In this document: positions 21,986 through 34,504 of the stretch, piece after piece
How the letters are laid out: each line of letters opens with the position of its first letter
Position numbering within the stretch: position 1 is the stretch's first letter
Assembly: GCA_030272585.1 (NCBI GenBank)
Contig: BSYQ01000010.1
Coordinates: forward strand, 2,108,001-2,172,000
DNA length: 64,000 bases
Origin: Bryopsis sp. KO-2023
Lineage: Eukaryota; Chlorophyta; Ulvophyceae; Bryopsidales; Bryopsidaceae
Reading direction: 5' to 3'
The notes under the pieces: model-generated
Seen by the model: only the letters and a program-made list of their open reading frames with translations
What the model was told of the DNA's origin: nothing
The model's database searches: none
Program-made: the position numbers and the translations under genes

Positions 21986-23488
21986 GTTTGGGAGGAGGGA
22001 ATGCAAGGAGGTGGAATCGACAGAAAATATCCTCGGGTTGCTTTATCTTTGGTTAGTTTTTGGATTTGGTTTTGTTCCACCCTCGTACAATTCCATTGGT
22101 TTCGTGTGTCGACCTCCAAGCTGCGATATTTTTTTGAGGGGAGGGTTGCTTTGAAATAGGGGGGGGGGGAAAAATGAAAGAAGGAATTGAATGGATGCCA
22201 GCATCAGGACGATCGACTTTTCAACACTGAATTTTGCGATGTGCTTTCATTTGGAGGTGGTGGGGTTTCGGCTGGGGGAGTTTCTTGAGTTTCCGAGGTG
22301 ATATTTCCAAATTGTTTTCCAAACGGGGTCTGTCACAAATCGAGGAGGAAAAAAAAAAATGCCGCAGAAATTTTGATATTGAGTTGGATGTTTTAATGGT
22401 AGAGTCGAACTGTAACGAATGCAGTCATGATGTCAGGAATGGTGACGGTTTCGCTCGACAGCATTTCCAAAGGAGTTTGTTTTGGGGCTGTATAAGGCGG
22501 TGGTGTGCAGTTGCAGATGTTGTTTACTGTCTGTCAGTTCTTTTTCCCCTATAGTGGGTCAGCAACAGCAGCAGCAGCGTAACATTACTTTTTCTGTGTG
22601 TCGAATGTTGAAAATGGAAAGCAAAGGCATCAAAGTTCTTAATCCAGAAAACCCAGCCCAGCCCAACTGAAACTGTAGTCGGAAAAGGTAAGGGTTACGA
22701 CAACATTACGACCGGGATGGTGCAAAAAAGATTCGACAAAAATTTGCAGGGGTTTCGTTATGACTGGTGGGAGTGCTCACATCTGGAAAAAGCATTTCAC
22801 CCACCTCCCCCCCCCCAAAAAAAAAAAAAAAGAACAAAAAAAAACAAAAAACAGAGACCATCGAATCTGTGCAATTTTCTGGAATGATGTGAGAATGTGG
22901 AACACACACTCACACACACACTCACTTGAGGGAAAAACAGAGGAGGGCGCAGCATCGGCGCAACAAGAAAACTAAGTTGTTCCCCACAAATCTGTGCCGT
23001 GATATTGATCTTCTTCTCTGTGCAGCGCTGGGAGGGGGTTTGTTCGTTCTACACCTTTGCTATGGCCAAAAACGAAACAAAACGAAACGAATGACAACAG
23101 CAGACTGGACCAAACCAACCACGTGGGAGCACCATGGTAGGTTCGAAGGCTCCACAAACTCTCCCGCCTTGAAGGCCGCCTGAAACGCGGGCTGACTTCA
23201 CCAACACACCGACCAGTAACGCTCACGATCTACCCTTAACGCCATTCCGAACATGTGCGTCGTCCGTAACGGAACTGTGTGTACCCAGCCCATCAGCTTT
23301 CTTTTCCTTCTTTTTTTTTTTCTTCTTCTCAGATCCCTGCGCCGCGCACCGATAGAGCAAGCCACACAGAAACCAAATCCAAAAACGTTTTTTTGTTTCT
23401 ATTTAAAAGAAAACGTCCGCGCGTCGTCACGACGCCACGGTGGTGGTGTGTGTGTGTGTGTTGTATGCGGTTTTCTTTTTCCATCCGC
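21986..23488. other. intergenic, no gene recognised
   Basis: AT-rich with poly(C)-poly(A) junctions near 22807-22832 and GT/CA microsatellites. Probably the 3' region of the PYG7-like gene and the 5' region of the ankyrin gene. Confidence 0.5.
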
Positions 23489-26400
23489 ATGATCCATATC
23501 GGGAGAATCATTTTCGGAAGCACTTTCACGTTGGTGGTTTTGATCTTCAGCGCTGAGTTTCGATCGACGATCGGCGTTTCAAAAAAGAGCACCGGTACGG
23601 CGGAAAAGGATGCGTTTTTTTTTCTATGAGGTCCCTGCCGCCTCCGTGGTTTGGTTTGGTTTCGCATCGGAGAGAATTCACGATAACGGTTGGCCGTTTC
23701 GTTTCTGCAGGCGTTAACGAGTTTTCTGCTTCTGTTTCGTTCTCCATCCCTTCAGATACCGCATGGAGGCATTCCCGAGTTCTACAGCAAGTGAGTGGTG
23801 GTTCCGCTTTCAACGATTTTTTATTATTATTGTTATTTTTTTTGGGGGGGGGGGTATTTTACAAAAAAACGAAAAAGCGGATCAAAAATTAGTCACGGAC
23901 AGGGGGGGGGGGGGAAGAAGTGCCAGGCGAAATTTTTGGATGGTGTGTGTGCTTCCATGACTGTCTCAGTAATTCGAATTTCCTGTGTCTGTTTTACATC
24001 AAAATAGCTTTTTTTTTCCTTGGCATTTATCTCTGTATTTTTTTAAAATTTATGCATTGCATTTGGAAAAAGAATTAGTGGTTTGGTTGATTTTTTGTCC
24101 CCTTTTTTTTGGGGGGGGGGAGTCCCTCTCACTCCAACTACATTTTTCACAACCAGAAGAAAAAAGTTGTGGGGTTTATTTTTGTGTGCGTGTTTTTTTT
24201 TTCAGGATCGGAACGGCACAGACGCAAAAAAATTATTAAAGGGGAAAAATATCCAAGCTGTAAGAGGCCAGGCACATCGTTCAAAAAATCGTCATATTGA
24301 GCAATAGAATCAATAAACAATGCAATTGAAATGACTCTATGAGCCCATCATTAAAAAATATTATTGTTATTATTACTATTTATTAAAATTTACAAAACAA
24401 AATGGTGAAAATGTGCATTGGGTTTGATGGGTTCCCTCAGAATCAACCATATGGAGGCTGAACAGCAAAACCAAGCCCCCCCCCAAAAAAAAAAATGATA
24501 AATAAATAAATAAATAAAGACCCAGAATTTTTTATTATTTTTTTTTTCATTTTTTTTGCCAGATTTTAAAACAATAGACATTAAGCAAAACCTTTTCAAT
24601 GTGTTGTCAAAATTCACCACCTGTTATTTTTGGGGGGTGGGTTGAATTATGAGTGGATTCATTGTTCGTTTTCATTTTTTATATTTGAGAAGAAAAAAAA
24701 ATAAAAAAATATATATATATATATATATATTCTGGGAACCAGCCTAGGCTGTGCAATTTCATGTTGCTCAAAACTCTGGCTGCTTGTCTTGTAGAAATTG
24801 ATGAAAGCCATAAAAGCAAGCAATGTTACTCGAGTCGAGGTGACTAATTTGCAGTGGCGTTTATCAAATCGTCATTACAATTTATCGAAAAAAAACCCAT
24901 CAAATCTGTATAATTGCTGAGGAACGGAGAATGTTTTTTTTGTCCAAACCAACTTTCTTGTTCTTGTTGTTTCGTTTTTTTTTTTAATAGATTTTTCTGG
25001 AGGCTGGAGCCGATCCAAATCTACGAGATGCGAATGGAGATACGCCATTGATCGAAGCCATGCATTCGTTTTCCATAAATGAATTGGCCAAAGTATGTTT
25101 TTTTGGGGGGGATAAAACAGTCTGAAACCTTTTTAAATCACACACATTGAATATACATTTCTTTTTCTTCAAGAAACAGAAAATTGCGACTCCCTGTGTT
25201 GTCGTGTTTTTTTGGTTTCAAGCATGGTTTTTTCGGAAGAAAAATCTAAGAAAAAGAAAAAAGATGGATCAAAGTGTCAATATAGATGCTTTTTAGAAGA
25301 GAGAAAAAGAAACTAAATAAGAAAAAAACCTGATAAGTGAAACAATAAAACAGTGTCTGTGTGTTTTTCTGCCCAACAATTCACCCATAGGTTTTGGTGG
25401 AGCATGGAGCTAAGGTTAATGCAATAGATTCCAAGGGCAGAGTGCCATTGGTGGAAGTCATATATCATTCGCACCCAAGGTTGCCCCTCACACAGGTCAA
25501 TTTGCTCGGGTCTGCACACACTCTGAGGGTTTTTTTTGTTTTTTTGTTTTTTTGTTTTTTTGCTTTTTTTGTTTTTTTGTTTTTGTTTTTTGTTTTTTAA
25601 TTCAGGGACGGGCCTATGGTAGCCATCCCAACAAATTGAAAAAAAAAACAAAAAAACATCAAATAAAAGATAAACCATCTCATCTGATTAATTTCTTCAA
25701 TCTTGCCCGTTCGACACAGTCGAAAAATTCAACTGTGGGTTTTTTCTTGAAATGAATAACGATGTCGGAGAGTGTGTTTTCTTCTTCCTGTTGAAGATGG
25801 TTTTTGGATAGACCTTCTGCTGGGATTGGGTTTTTAATCCAAGTTTTTTTTTGTTTTTTTTGTTTTTTTTGTTTTTTTTGGGAGGGGGACGGGGCAGGGC
25901 AAAGGGAACATGTTTTTTCCTTCATTTTGTGACGTTTTTCTCGTTTTTTGTTTGTTTCTCATTTCCAGTTTATGCTTGAGAGAGGGGCAGATGTGAACAA
26001 GGGGGACGCAAGCGGAACGACCCCCTTAATCGCTGCAATCCTTAGCGCCGATAAACAAGTCATGAAGGTGAAAGCAGAATTTGTCATATATTCATTTTTT
26101 AGATTTTTTTTCTATTTTATGTGATGTAGTTTTGTTTCCAAACTTCAAGTTTTTTGGGGGGGAAAAGGGGGGGGGGAGGGGCGGATTTTTTTTTTCTTGT
26201 CGGTTAAGGATAAGATTCAAATTCATACATGCATTGAGATGAATCTTCTTTTTTTTTTTTTCTTTTAGAATAAGATTCGATTTCATACATACATTGAGAT
26301 GAATCTTTTTTTTTTTTTTCCTACTCTAGGTTTTATTAAAAGCCGGAGCCAATGTTTCAGCAACCGGCAGTGATGGGAGGACACCCCTTCATTTTGCCAG

Positions 26401-28128
26401 TGGGACTTTTGGCGATGTGACTGGAAGTGTCAAGGTACTATAGAATCTCCATTCAAGAAAAAGAAATAATAAAGTATTCATGAATTAAAATATTCTTTTA
26501 TGTTGATTGAGAATCCCTTTCACACAGCACTTTTTTTAATTGCAGTTTCTGGATCAGCCTCATCATTAAGAGCCGAAAGCGACAAAGAATTGATTTTTGA
26601 AAAACACGCACACACCCGCATAAAATGAAATTTGCTTGATGTTGTTTCACTAATCTGAGTCTTGTTTTTTGTTGATCGATGGATACTTCAGGTCGGTCAA
26701 AAATGAACATGGAAAAAAACGTGTTCTCATGTTTTTTTTACTTGCGCATTTTTTTTTTCCTTCTGTGTGAATGTGATTATTTTTTTGGTTCTTTCGTCCT
26801 TTTGAAACGAACGTAGCTGCTGCTGAGAAACGGAGCAAAAAAAGATGCCAGAGACGATTTCGGAAGAACCCCATTGTTGCTGGCAGCCAGAAAGGGCAAC
26901 TTTTTCATCGTCAAAGTAAGTTATGGTCTGTCATAGCAGCATGGTGTGCTGCTGGTTAAAATTGTGTTGGGTGCTGTTTTTTTTTAGTTTTGAGGATTTT
27001 ATTGTTTGTTTTGGTGTGCTTGTGTTTTGGGGTTTTTTCCACTCGAAGTTATTGTTGGAGAAGGGGGCAGACATAGAAGCAGAGGGGCGAGATGGACGAA
27101 CTGCAGTAATCGAGGCCGCCACTTGGGGTCATATCAACACTCTCAAAGTAAATTGAAGGCAAAAAAAAAACAGCCCAGCATTTTGATTCGCCATATTAAG
27201 CAAATAATAAAAAAAATGAAAAATTGAACAAGAAAAAACTGTTCCAAGGAAAAAAAAAAATAGAACCGTCCACCTTGAGATGTGACTCCTGGTGAGTCAC
27301 CACCAAGTCTTCATTTTCTTGAAATTTTGCCATATTGTTTATTTTTTTTATTTTCTTTTAATTTTAATTTATTTTTTATTTTTGTTTTAATAGATCAAAA
27401 AGGATTGGATATTTCATCGAAAAACGGGAGACATATGTTTTTTTGCTTTGTTTATTTTCAGAGTATGAAAAGATAACAGTTGGTTATTACCTCATTTGGA
27501 AAATCACCCCAACCCATTTTGACCAAAATTCTCCAAAATTGTGTATCAATTTCTGTATCGAATTCAGCTCCTCGTTGAAAAAGGAGCGGACAAAAACCAT
27601 GTCGACAAAAACGGTGCGACCGCCACATCGGAGGCCTGCCACCAGTTCAGCCAGCACCGAGCAACATGTGAAGTAAGATGCCATCGCATTTTCAAAAGAA
27701 TTTTTGTATGGCTGATTTATTTTTATTTTTATTTTTATATTTTTTTTTATCTGATTTTTTTTATTTAAGACAATGTTCGATTCTTCCTTCTCAATGTGTA
27801 GATTTTTTTATCCTCCGGAAAAAAAAAAAAGAAAAAAAAAAGAGGATACTTGAAACTGAGCAGCCTGGCTGCCTGCCCCCCCCCAAAAAAAAATGTAAAA
27901 AAATTTAAAAATCATCCATGTATTTTTGCATTGACACTTGTTTTGTCATAAATTTTTTTTCAGTATCTCTCTCCCGACCACGCCAAAAAGTCGATGAGCA
28001 GCGGGAAGAAAAAGAAGAAAAATGGAAAAAGCCACACCCTTGCAGTCGTCATCCCTGTGGTGGTTGGAGGAGGGATTCTGTTGGCTGGCCTCATGGTGTC
28101 GGTGCTTTATTACAATTTCAAGGGATAA
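23489..28128 (+). CDS. ankyrin-repeat membrane protein, one repeat per exon
   Basis: Eleven exons: 23489-23594, 23756-23790, 24795-24839, 24991-25092, 25391-25495, 25969-26067, 26330-26434, 26817-26915, 27049-27147, 27568-27672, 27964-28128. They join in frame to 354 residues. Exon 1 encodes a hydrophobic N-terminus (IIFGSTFTLVVLIFSA) resembling a signal peptide or anchor. Exon 3 gives the first helix (KLMKAIKASNVTRVE). Exons 4-10 each encode one 33-35-residue ankyrin repeat beginning [VIFL][FML]LxxGAxxN or similar, with phase-0 introns at the same point of the repeat. Exon 11 has a Lys-rich linker and a membrane segment (LAVVIPVVVGGGILLAGLMV) with a short tail. Exons 4-11 are firm; exons 1-2 rest on phase and sequence plausibility. 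Ankyrin repeats bind proteins; the partner is unknown. Confidence 0.8.
24709..24730. repeat. (AT)n microsatellite
   Basis: Uninterrupted AT dinucleotides in intron 2 of the ankyrin gene. Confidence 0.95.
25528..25600 (+). repeat. (GTTTTTTT)n-like simple repeat in intron
   Basis: Runs of 6-9 T separated by single G or C directly follow exon 5 of the ankyrin gene. A similar tract is at 25842-25881. Confidence 0.9.
26210..26329 (+). repeat. tandem duplication including a splice acceptor
   Basis: Two copies of about 60 bp (AAGATTC..TTCATACAT.CATTG followed by AGATGAATCTT, poly(T) and TAG). The first copy ends TCTTTTAG and the second ends CCTACTCTAG, which is the acceptor that keeps the ankyrin frame. 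Confidence 0.7.
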
Positions 28129-30929
28129 CATCCAGTCTTACAGAAAAAAAAAAAAGAACAATGGTGTCTATGTAGGTGCATCAGAAAAGAGAATTGATAT
28201 TTCCTGATTTTGAAAAAGGGGGGGGGGGAATCTATTTGTGGTCGCATCCTTCTAAGAATCCAGGTGAATCTCTCTCTCTCAATTCTCCCTTTCTTTTTAT
28301 TCTTTCATGTTCTCCAGTTTGCTTTTATCTTGAGTGTGTTTCAGAAAAAAGATAAAAAAAAAAAAAAAAACAGAAAGGGGGATGGTGAGAGGATAGGAAA
28401 AAAAAGGGGGGAGGGGATGTAGTAAAGGGAAAAAAAGTTGCAATGGGATGCAATGGTAAAAAAAAACAAATATGAAATTATATTGGTTTGGGTCTGTTAC
28501 AGCAATAGTTCAGCAATCTATCTATCTCTATATATATATGTGTGTGGTTTTTTTTGAAGATGTTTTGTATATTTCTCTTGGTCAGGGAATGGGATGGAAA
28601 ATTAAAAAGAATTATTAGAAAAGAAAAAAAAAACAACAAGGAGACAGGAGATATTGAAAGGATTGTTCATGAGAAATTTTGATTTTTATCAGCCTAGGGG
28701 ACAGATATATTTTTTTTATTCGTTTTTTTTTTCAACTTTATGTTTTTTTTCTTGGATCTTCCCAGAAAAGAGGGGAAAAAAAACGATAGAAAGAAGAAGA
28801 CTCCGTCCAATTTTTTTTTTCATTTTTGGGGTTGGGTGGGCAAAAGTTAAGAAACTCAATGGGGAGGAGAAGTGGCAAAGAATTCTGGAATTACATCAGG
28901 TGCTTTTTTTTTTTAATGGAGAAACAGAGAAAGAATGAAAAAAGAACTTGAGTGGAAATACCCAATTACAGCAGGGCGCGATGGATGAAACATTTCAAAT
29001 GGAGGAATTAATGTCTTGCTGTCAAACATGATGAAAGAATTTTGAAAAATTATTAGGGGAATAACGAAAGCAAGATTTTGAGAAAGAGATGGGGGAACCT
29101 GTTCGTTTTAAACCTTTTTCCCTAGGCACCTTTTTTTTTGCGACGTTTGTGAAACTTTTTTTGCTGGGTGGTAAGGCAAAAAAAAAAAAATAGAAGAAGA
29201 GAAATGCGGAGACGAAACCTCGTCTCGCTTTTTATATTAAAAAGGAAATTATGTATGTACATCTTGGTTTCCCTTTTTTGGTTTTGGTTTTATGGAATAG
29301 AGAAAAAGAAAAAAAAAATGGGTTTGATTAGGCCCAAAACATGAAGCGATGCTTTTTTTTTAACCTTTTTTTTCTTAGAAGAGGAAAAGGGATGTGTTTT
29401 TTTTTGTAATCATCATGGTGCGCTGTGTAATTGGCTTTTGCATCTACGAACAAACGGGGGTGGGAAAAAAAAAAAAAAGACAGAAAGAAGGAAAGAGGCA
29501 GAGATCTACAAGGAAAGAAAAGGAAAAAAACAACAAAAACACTTGGGGACTAAAAATAGCTGCAGGAAATCAAAATTGATGCTGTTTTCCCCTATCAGCA
29601 TGTCTTATAGCCAGGAGTTGATTTTTAAAAAAAGGGAAAAAATGGGGGCAGAAAATAATTAATAATGTGGATGTGTGTGTGTGTGTGTGTGCGCGAAGAG
29701 GAGAGGGGAGGGGAGGCAAGAAATTGGAGAATAAGTCTTGAAGAAAAGTGCAAGAGAATGAGGATCCGAAAAATGCTGTTGAAAAATGAGGGAAAAGAAA
29801 AGAAACCTCACAGTCAGAATAAAAGTTTTTTCTGCAACATTCGATGTATATTTTGCTAGGTCTTCCTGTTCTTTTAATTTTTTTCGGGGGGAAGGGGGGT
29901 GTTCGTTGACAAAAAAAAGAAGTCGAAGAATTTTCTTATTTTTTTAATAAATTAGGTCGAGAAAAGAATAAAATTAGAGTTTTTATGGGGGGGGTGGCTA
30001 AGAGGGGGAAGCAGAATGTTTTTCCCTTTTTTTTAACCAAATGAGTCCAAGGATAAGGGGAAAAATATAGAGAAGAAAAAAATCCCAAATCATCTTCATT
30101 TCACAACATGTTTAGTCTTTCGTTTTATTTTTTTCCAAACACTTTCAAGGATATATTGTTGGCATTGAAATAGCACACTTGAGAAAAAAAAAATTGAGTC
30201 AAAAAGAAGAAAAGAAAGGGATGCGGTTTTTTAGACGAGGTTGGGCTTTCGGGGAATAAATACACTTGCATGGAGAAGAAAAATAAAACTATAGAATTTG
30301 GTCAGTGGGCATTCTTCACAATCTGGAAATGTAAAGGACTCTTGCTTCCCCAGCTTTTGCTATAAAAAAAAAAAAAAATCTGAGAACTCAATGCTAGTGA
30401 GTACACAAGTGGTTTTCCAAGATTTATGCAAAAATGGAATGCCAGTATATGACTGATGATTTTCAAGTTGTTTCACAGGTGAAATGACATTGAAAAAACG
30501 ATATCGAGTTCTTACTGTCAAAATAATGTATTTTACACAAAATATATCCTTCATATGTCTGTCATATGTCAGACAACAGCACTCTGAAATGCTCACACTG
30601 AAAGTAGAAGTGTTGTCTTGAATTGCCTATTCTATATCCCTGTTGGATTGTTGGATCCCTGTCTGACTGAAGAGCAACAAAAATTCATCCCCATGCAAAA
30701 GAGGTTGAGAATATGTGACTGGCAAGAACCCATTTCGCCACATCAAAAAAATTATACAATAGAATCCTGGGCTTCTGCGGATGTAATTTTTTGGTTTGGT
30801 TTGGTTCTGCGGAGTGATTTATTAACTTGGAACCAAAACTTCATTGCAAGGAGCGCTGCCCACTCTCACAAGGACCCATCAAAGAATCAGTCGTCGTCCA
30901 TTCTTCATCCTGCGGTGGCTGTTGACTTA
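28129..30929. other. AT-rich region, no gene recognised
   Basis: About 2.8 kb dominated by A/G and poly(A)/poly(T) runs, with a (CTAT)/(AT) tract near 28516-28540 and (GT)n near 29665-29690. No ORF has recognisable domains. The first part is presumably the ankyrin 3' UTR. Confidence 0.5.
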
Positions 30930-31649
30930 TTAGTCACCCTCCACGTGTACAACAGCCGTCGACATATTCGGCAACGCAGGTAGCCCATACGGTGCACCCT
31001 CAAGAAGCCGATCCATAGGAGCGAAGTCCTTATGGTAGACCAACACAACCTCCTGGGCACCCACCGCATCTCGGAGGACTGACACCCCAGCAAATTCATC
31101 GAGCAAATAGCGACAAGCTATCGCCACCGCCTCCTCAGTTGCTTTCCCGTCCCTTTCCAGCAAGCCTCGAGTCGTTTCCTGTACGTCGCGCCGGAATGCG
31201 TCGTTCGTTTCGTAAGCTGTCTCGATCCTCTTCAATGCTGCAACGTAGGAGGGATTCGTTGATCCTCCTGTGACGTCGTCCCAAGCGCACTCCTTGCAGC
31301 GCACATCGCCAGCGGCTGCGTTGCGTGCGAGTCTGTGCAGTTTCTTACTCCTAATCCTCGCACTGCGAATGGCGCGGTCTTTCGTGTAGCCAAGGGCTAA
31401 GTATGTCCAAACCGACGGCGCCTGTGGAACCAATGGGCGCACGGTCCACCCCTCGGAGAGTGTCGAAAGTATATACTGGAGCCTGCTGGTTACGTTCTTC
31501 TTGTTGTAATGCCCGTTTTTTGGCGACATCGCGAAAATAACCACACCGGAATTGACTGGACGCATAAACGAAAAGGCTTCTCGAGGTACACTTGTTTCGG
31601 GAGGAGCTCCTTTCGTTGTGGCGGCTGCGTCTTGTTTTTGTGCTCCCAT
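30930..31649 (-). CDS. cyclodipeptide synthase (CDPS), copy 1
   Basis: An intronless ORF of 239 residues, the typical CDPS length. CDPSs are class-I aminoacyl-tRNA-synthetase-like enzymes that take two aminoacyl-tRNAs and make a cyclic dipeptide. Aligned by eye to AlbC: VVIFAMSPKNGHYNKKN matches the catalytic loop (Ser42 = Ser37, Asn45 = Asn40); a basic helix (IRSARIRSKKLHRLAR) matches the tRNA-binding alpha4; NPSYVAALKRIETAYETNDAF matches the conserved middle; RYLLDE gives Tyr181 and Glu185 (= Tyr178, Glu182); VLVYHKD gives Tyr205-His206 (= Tyr202-His203). The Tyr-to-Tyr spacing of 24 is identical. Asn/Tyr/His at these positions places it in the NYH subfamily. No tailoring enzyme is visible nearby. 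The amino-acid specificity cannot be read. Confidence 0.82.
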   Translation of the reverse strand: MGAQKQDAAATTKGAPPETSVPREAFSFMRPVNSGVVIFAMSPKNGHYNKKNVTSRLQYILSTLSEGWTVRPLVPQAPSVWTYLALGYTKDRAIRSARIRSKKLHRLARNAAAGDVRCKECAWDDVTGGSTNPSYVAALKRIETAYETNDAFRRDVQETTRGLLERDGKATEEAVAIACRYLLDEFAGVSVLRDAVGAQEVVLVYHKDFAPMDRLLEGAPYGLPALPNMSTAVVHVEGD

Positions 31650-31935
31650 GGCAACAGTTGGAGAGGTGGCGAAGCTGTTGAAAGTCGCGACTTTTGGAGG
31701 GTTGTGGGTTTGAACGGTGCTGTGCGGTATGAATTCTTATGGTGTGAAAAGCCTGAAAGTGTCGACTCGGCTCGGGATGTTTGACAGACTAACGGGCTGT
31801 GCCGATATCCCCGAGGTAGCACCGCAACCCGCACCCCCACTCGTTGTTCTGTGTCACACAACAAGGTTCTGGTTAATGTCCCCTCTCATCCATCATCTCA
31901 CACAGTGTTCCCAACCCTCAACTACGGGTCCTCTA

Positions 31936-31968
31936 CCCTGAACCCCTGAACCCCTAAACCCTAAACCC
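31936..31968 (+). repeat. interstitial telomere-like repeat (CCCTGAA/CCCTAAA)
   Basis: About five units, first CCCTGAA(C) variants then CCCTAAA, the reverse complement of the plant-type TTTAGGG telomere repeat. It lies about 290 bp upstream of CDPS copy 1. Confidence 0.75.
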
Positions 31969-31969
31969 G

Positions 31970-34500
31970 ATGTAATGGATCACAAGTAGAAAGGGGTGCC
32001 GTTACGACTGGTCGTGGTTCGGTTGTGAGGGTCGTGCCAGGCATTGTGGAGCATCGTGACGAGACTGTGAGAGGAGTGTCGTGGGGCCACCACGATGCCT
32101 GCCACGACAAATTTTGTGCTTGGCATTCCGTATCGAAGTCCCATTTTCTAGGCAGCTTGGTGACTTTGGCTCCTATTTTCGAGCGAACTGGCCCGCAAAG
32201 GTCTCTTGAGTTGCGTTTCTGACGTTTGCGAGGTCGAGGTGGAGTTCGCGCATTGCGCCGCTATTTTCGGTTTCAGAGGTCGACTTTCCTCGGTTTTATA
32301 GTCGTCACGATTTACTGAGCGACGACATCATGCTTTACTCACTGGTTCAATTACTACGAAATTTTGTGAGCTCGCGACAGAACATCTGAGGCATGTGTTC
32401 ACGAAATTTTGTGGCAAACGATGAACTTTAACGTGTCAAAACGTTCATAAGGGAGGTGAAAAAATGGTTTTTGCTTTGTTTCTGGTTTCGGAGTCACTGC
32501 ATCACAACCTCTCGATCAATAAATCTAAAATGTTGTGGGCTTTATCTATGTGTATCAGAGATGCTGCCCACAAAATTTCAGATCAAATGGATGTCTTACT
32601 GGTGAACTGTAACCTTAGATATTAGTGGATAGTTATTCTGGGACGGAGTAAGTATGAACAATGCCCAACATTGCATTCCTCTCAACTAACCTGACCTTCG
32701 GTAGCTCAGGTTTTATTATCTTTGCCAACAGGAAGCATCATAGGATACCACTGCCTGACCCTGTGCTTTCTTGCCCCTTCTCCACACCCGTGCTCGCCCT
32801 CAAAAACATCCAGAACCTGTCCCCGCTACTATCAGCACCCCTTCCAAGAAACCAAGAACAGACCTACTACAGAACAGACTATTAGCCCTGTCTTTGATTC
32901 TCCACATTCCATCTGACTGTTTCTCTTGTTCTTATGAGCTCATAAAGTTGATCAAAAAGCATTATGGGGGAACTGATGCACATCTGTGATCGCCGTCTGT
33001 GGTGTTTCTCTGGTCAACGTTTGTTTGATTTGGATACCTTTCCCCAAGCTCTTTTCCAAATCCTGTATCATACAGGCTGTATAGCTGAGTGGGCAATGGC
33101 TTCTTCTTGATTCAAAACGCTCCCATCTCTCAATGTATGAACCCTTGTTAAAGTCACCTGACCAGGGACACAGAGTCGGTTTAATTAACGACCAGTGAAA
33201 AAAACGAACAAAGAACTAGAAGGGTTTGAGAATGTTGTTTCCCATTTCTTTGTTTTGGTAACGAACCAACCTGAGGGGTAGAGGGTGCTCCTCTTGACCT
33301 TTCTCGCCAGACAAGCGGTTGTCCTGCGCGGCACAAACCGACCATTATATGAAAAACGCTTTCTCCCAGACAGTTTTCGTAAATAATGTTTCCGTCGAAA
33401 AACAATTTCTTGCGAAGGTTTTCTGAAAACACTGTACCTCACCACCATTTCGAACGCTCCATCGGCACAGAGCTTTCTCGTCACAAAATCAGGCCGTCCT
33501 CCATAAACCCTGAACAAAAAAAAGTATCAATGCACGAAACTTTTCGACCCCCATCGCCCTCACTCCAGGACCAAGAGTCGGCTGAGGCCGAATTTCTGTC
33601 CCTGCTGCGTTTCCCAGTACCCCGCCATCGTGAAACACCACCCACACGGGAGCTGGAAGTTCGAACAACCATATTGGTTGAGCGCATGGCGAGTTGTTCC
33701 TTGGCAAAAAATACCACTGGCCTGGGTATCAACGACGAAGAAAAGAAAAGAATGATCTGCCACAAACGCTGGGGGGGGAGGCCCCCACCACCAGAACGGG
33801 CAAGGACAACAATAGTGGCGGCTGCTGCCTCTATACCCTGCCATACAAAAACATAAAACTGTCATTCCACAGTGATTCAAAAAAGTCCAAAGTTTACTGC
33901 ACGGGCAAGAAAATCAGTGGTTATGGGGCCTGTTTTTCCCACTATCACTCAAAAACAAAGATTAGATCACGTTGCTAAGAGAGACGTTTTCTATCTGCTA
34001 GCTCAACATCATTCTAATGAATATATGTTGGGGCCAATCAAAAATAGTACAGCTTGCAATTACGTTGGACGTAATTTATTTTTCTTCTCTATTGTAGGTT
34101 GGTTTATTCCAGTTTTCTACGAATGGGGCCAGCCAAACACAAGTCTTTTTTTCCAAAAATGAAATTGCTGCTGCTGATCTGACATAACTTTTTAATTATT
34201 GCTGAGGTCCGTCAGGGTAACCCATGAAAAAAAAAAATCTTAAGCACCTTTATCATACACTCACCGCCCAGCAATTTTTGAATCGATTCAGTTAGGTTTT
34301 AGACGAAGGACGGGATTCTGCACGATTTAGATATCATCCCACCCAGTTTACTAACACTTGGCTTGGGCAGTGTGTCTTCTCAGCACGAGCACTTATAAGT
34401 TGGCAGTTATTCTGGGGCGGGGTAAGTATATTATTTCATTTTGATGTTATCTATTCCAACGAAAAAACAAACAAACAAACATAATTACATTACATTTCCC
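31970..34500. other. intergenic between the CDPS copies; no firm gene
   Basis: An imperfect hairpin lies near 32031-32108 (GTCGTG.CAGGCAT arms). Minus-strand open stretches at about 33880-33560 and 33504-33420 are flanked by a good acceptor (TTTTTTTTGTTCAG near 33506) and could be exons of an unrecognised gene, but no family motif supports this. Confidence 0.35.
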
Positions 34501-34504
34501 AACG

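Noticed and set aside
33185..33880. Possible exons on the minus strand joined at a good acceptor near 33506
   Set aside because: The join can be made in frame, but the protein matches nothing I recognise and the opposite strand is equally open (156 codons).
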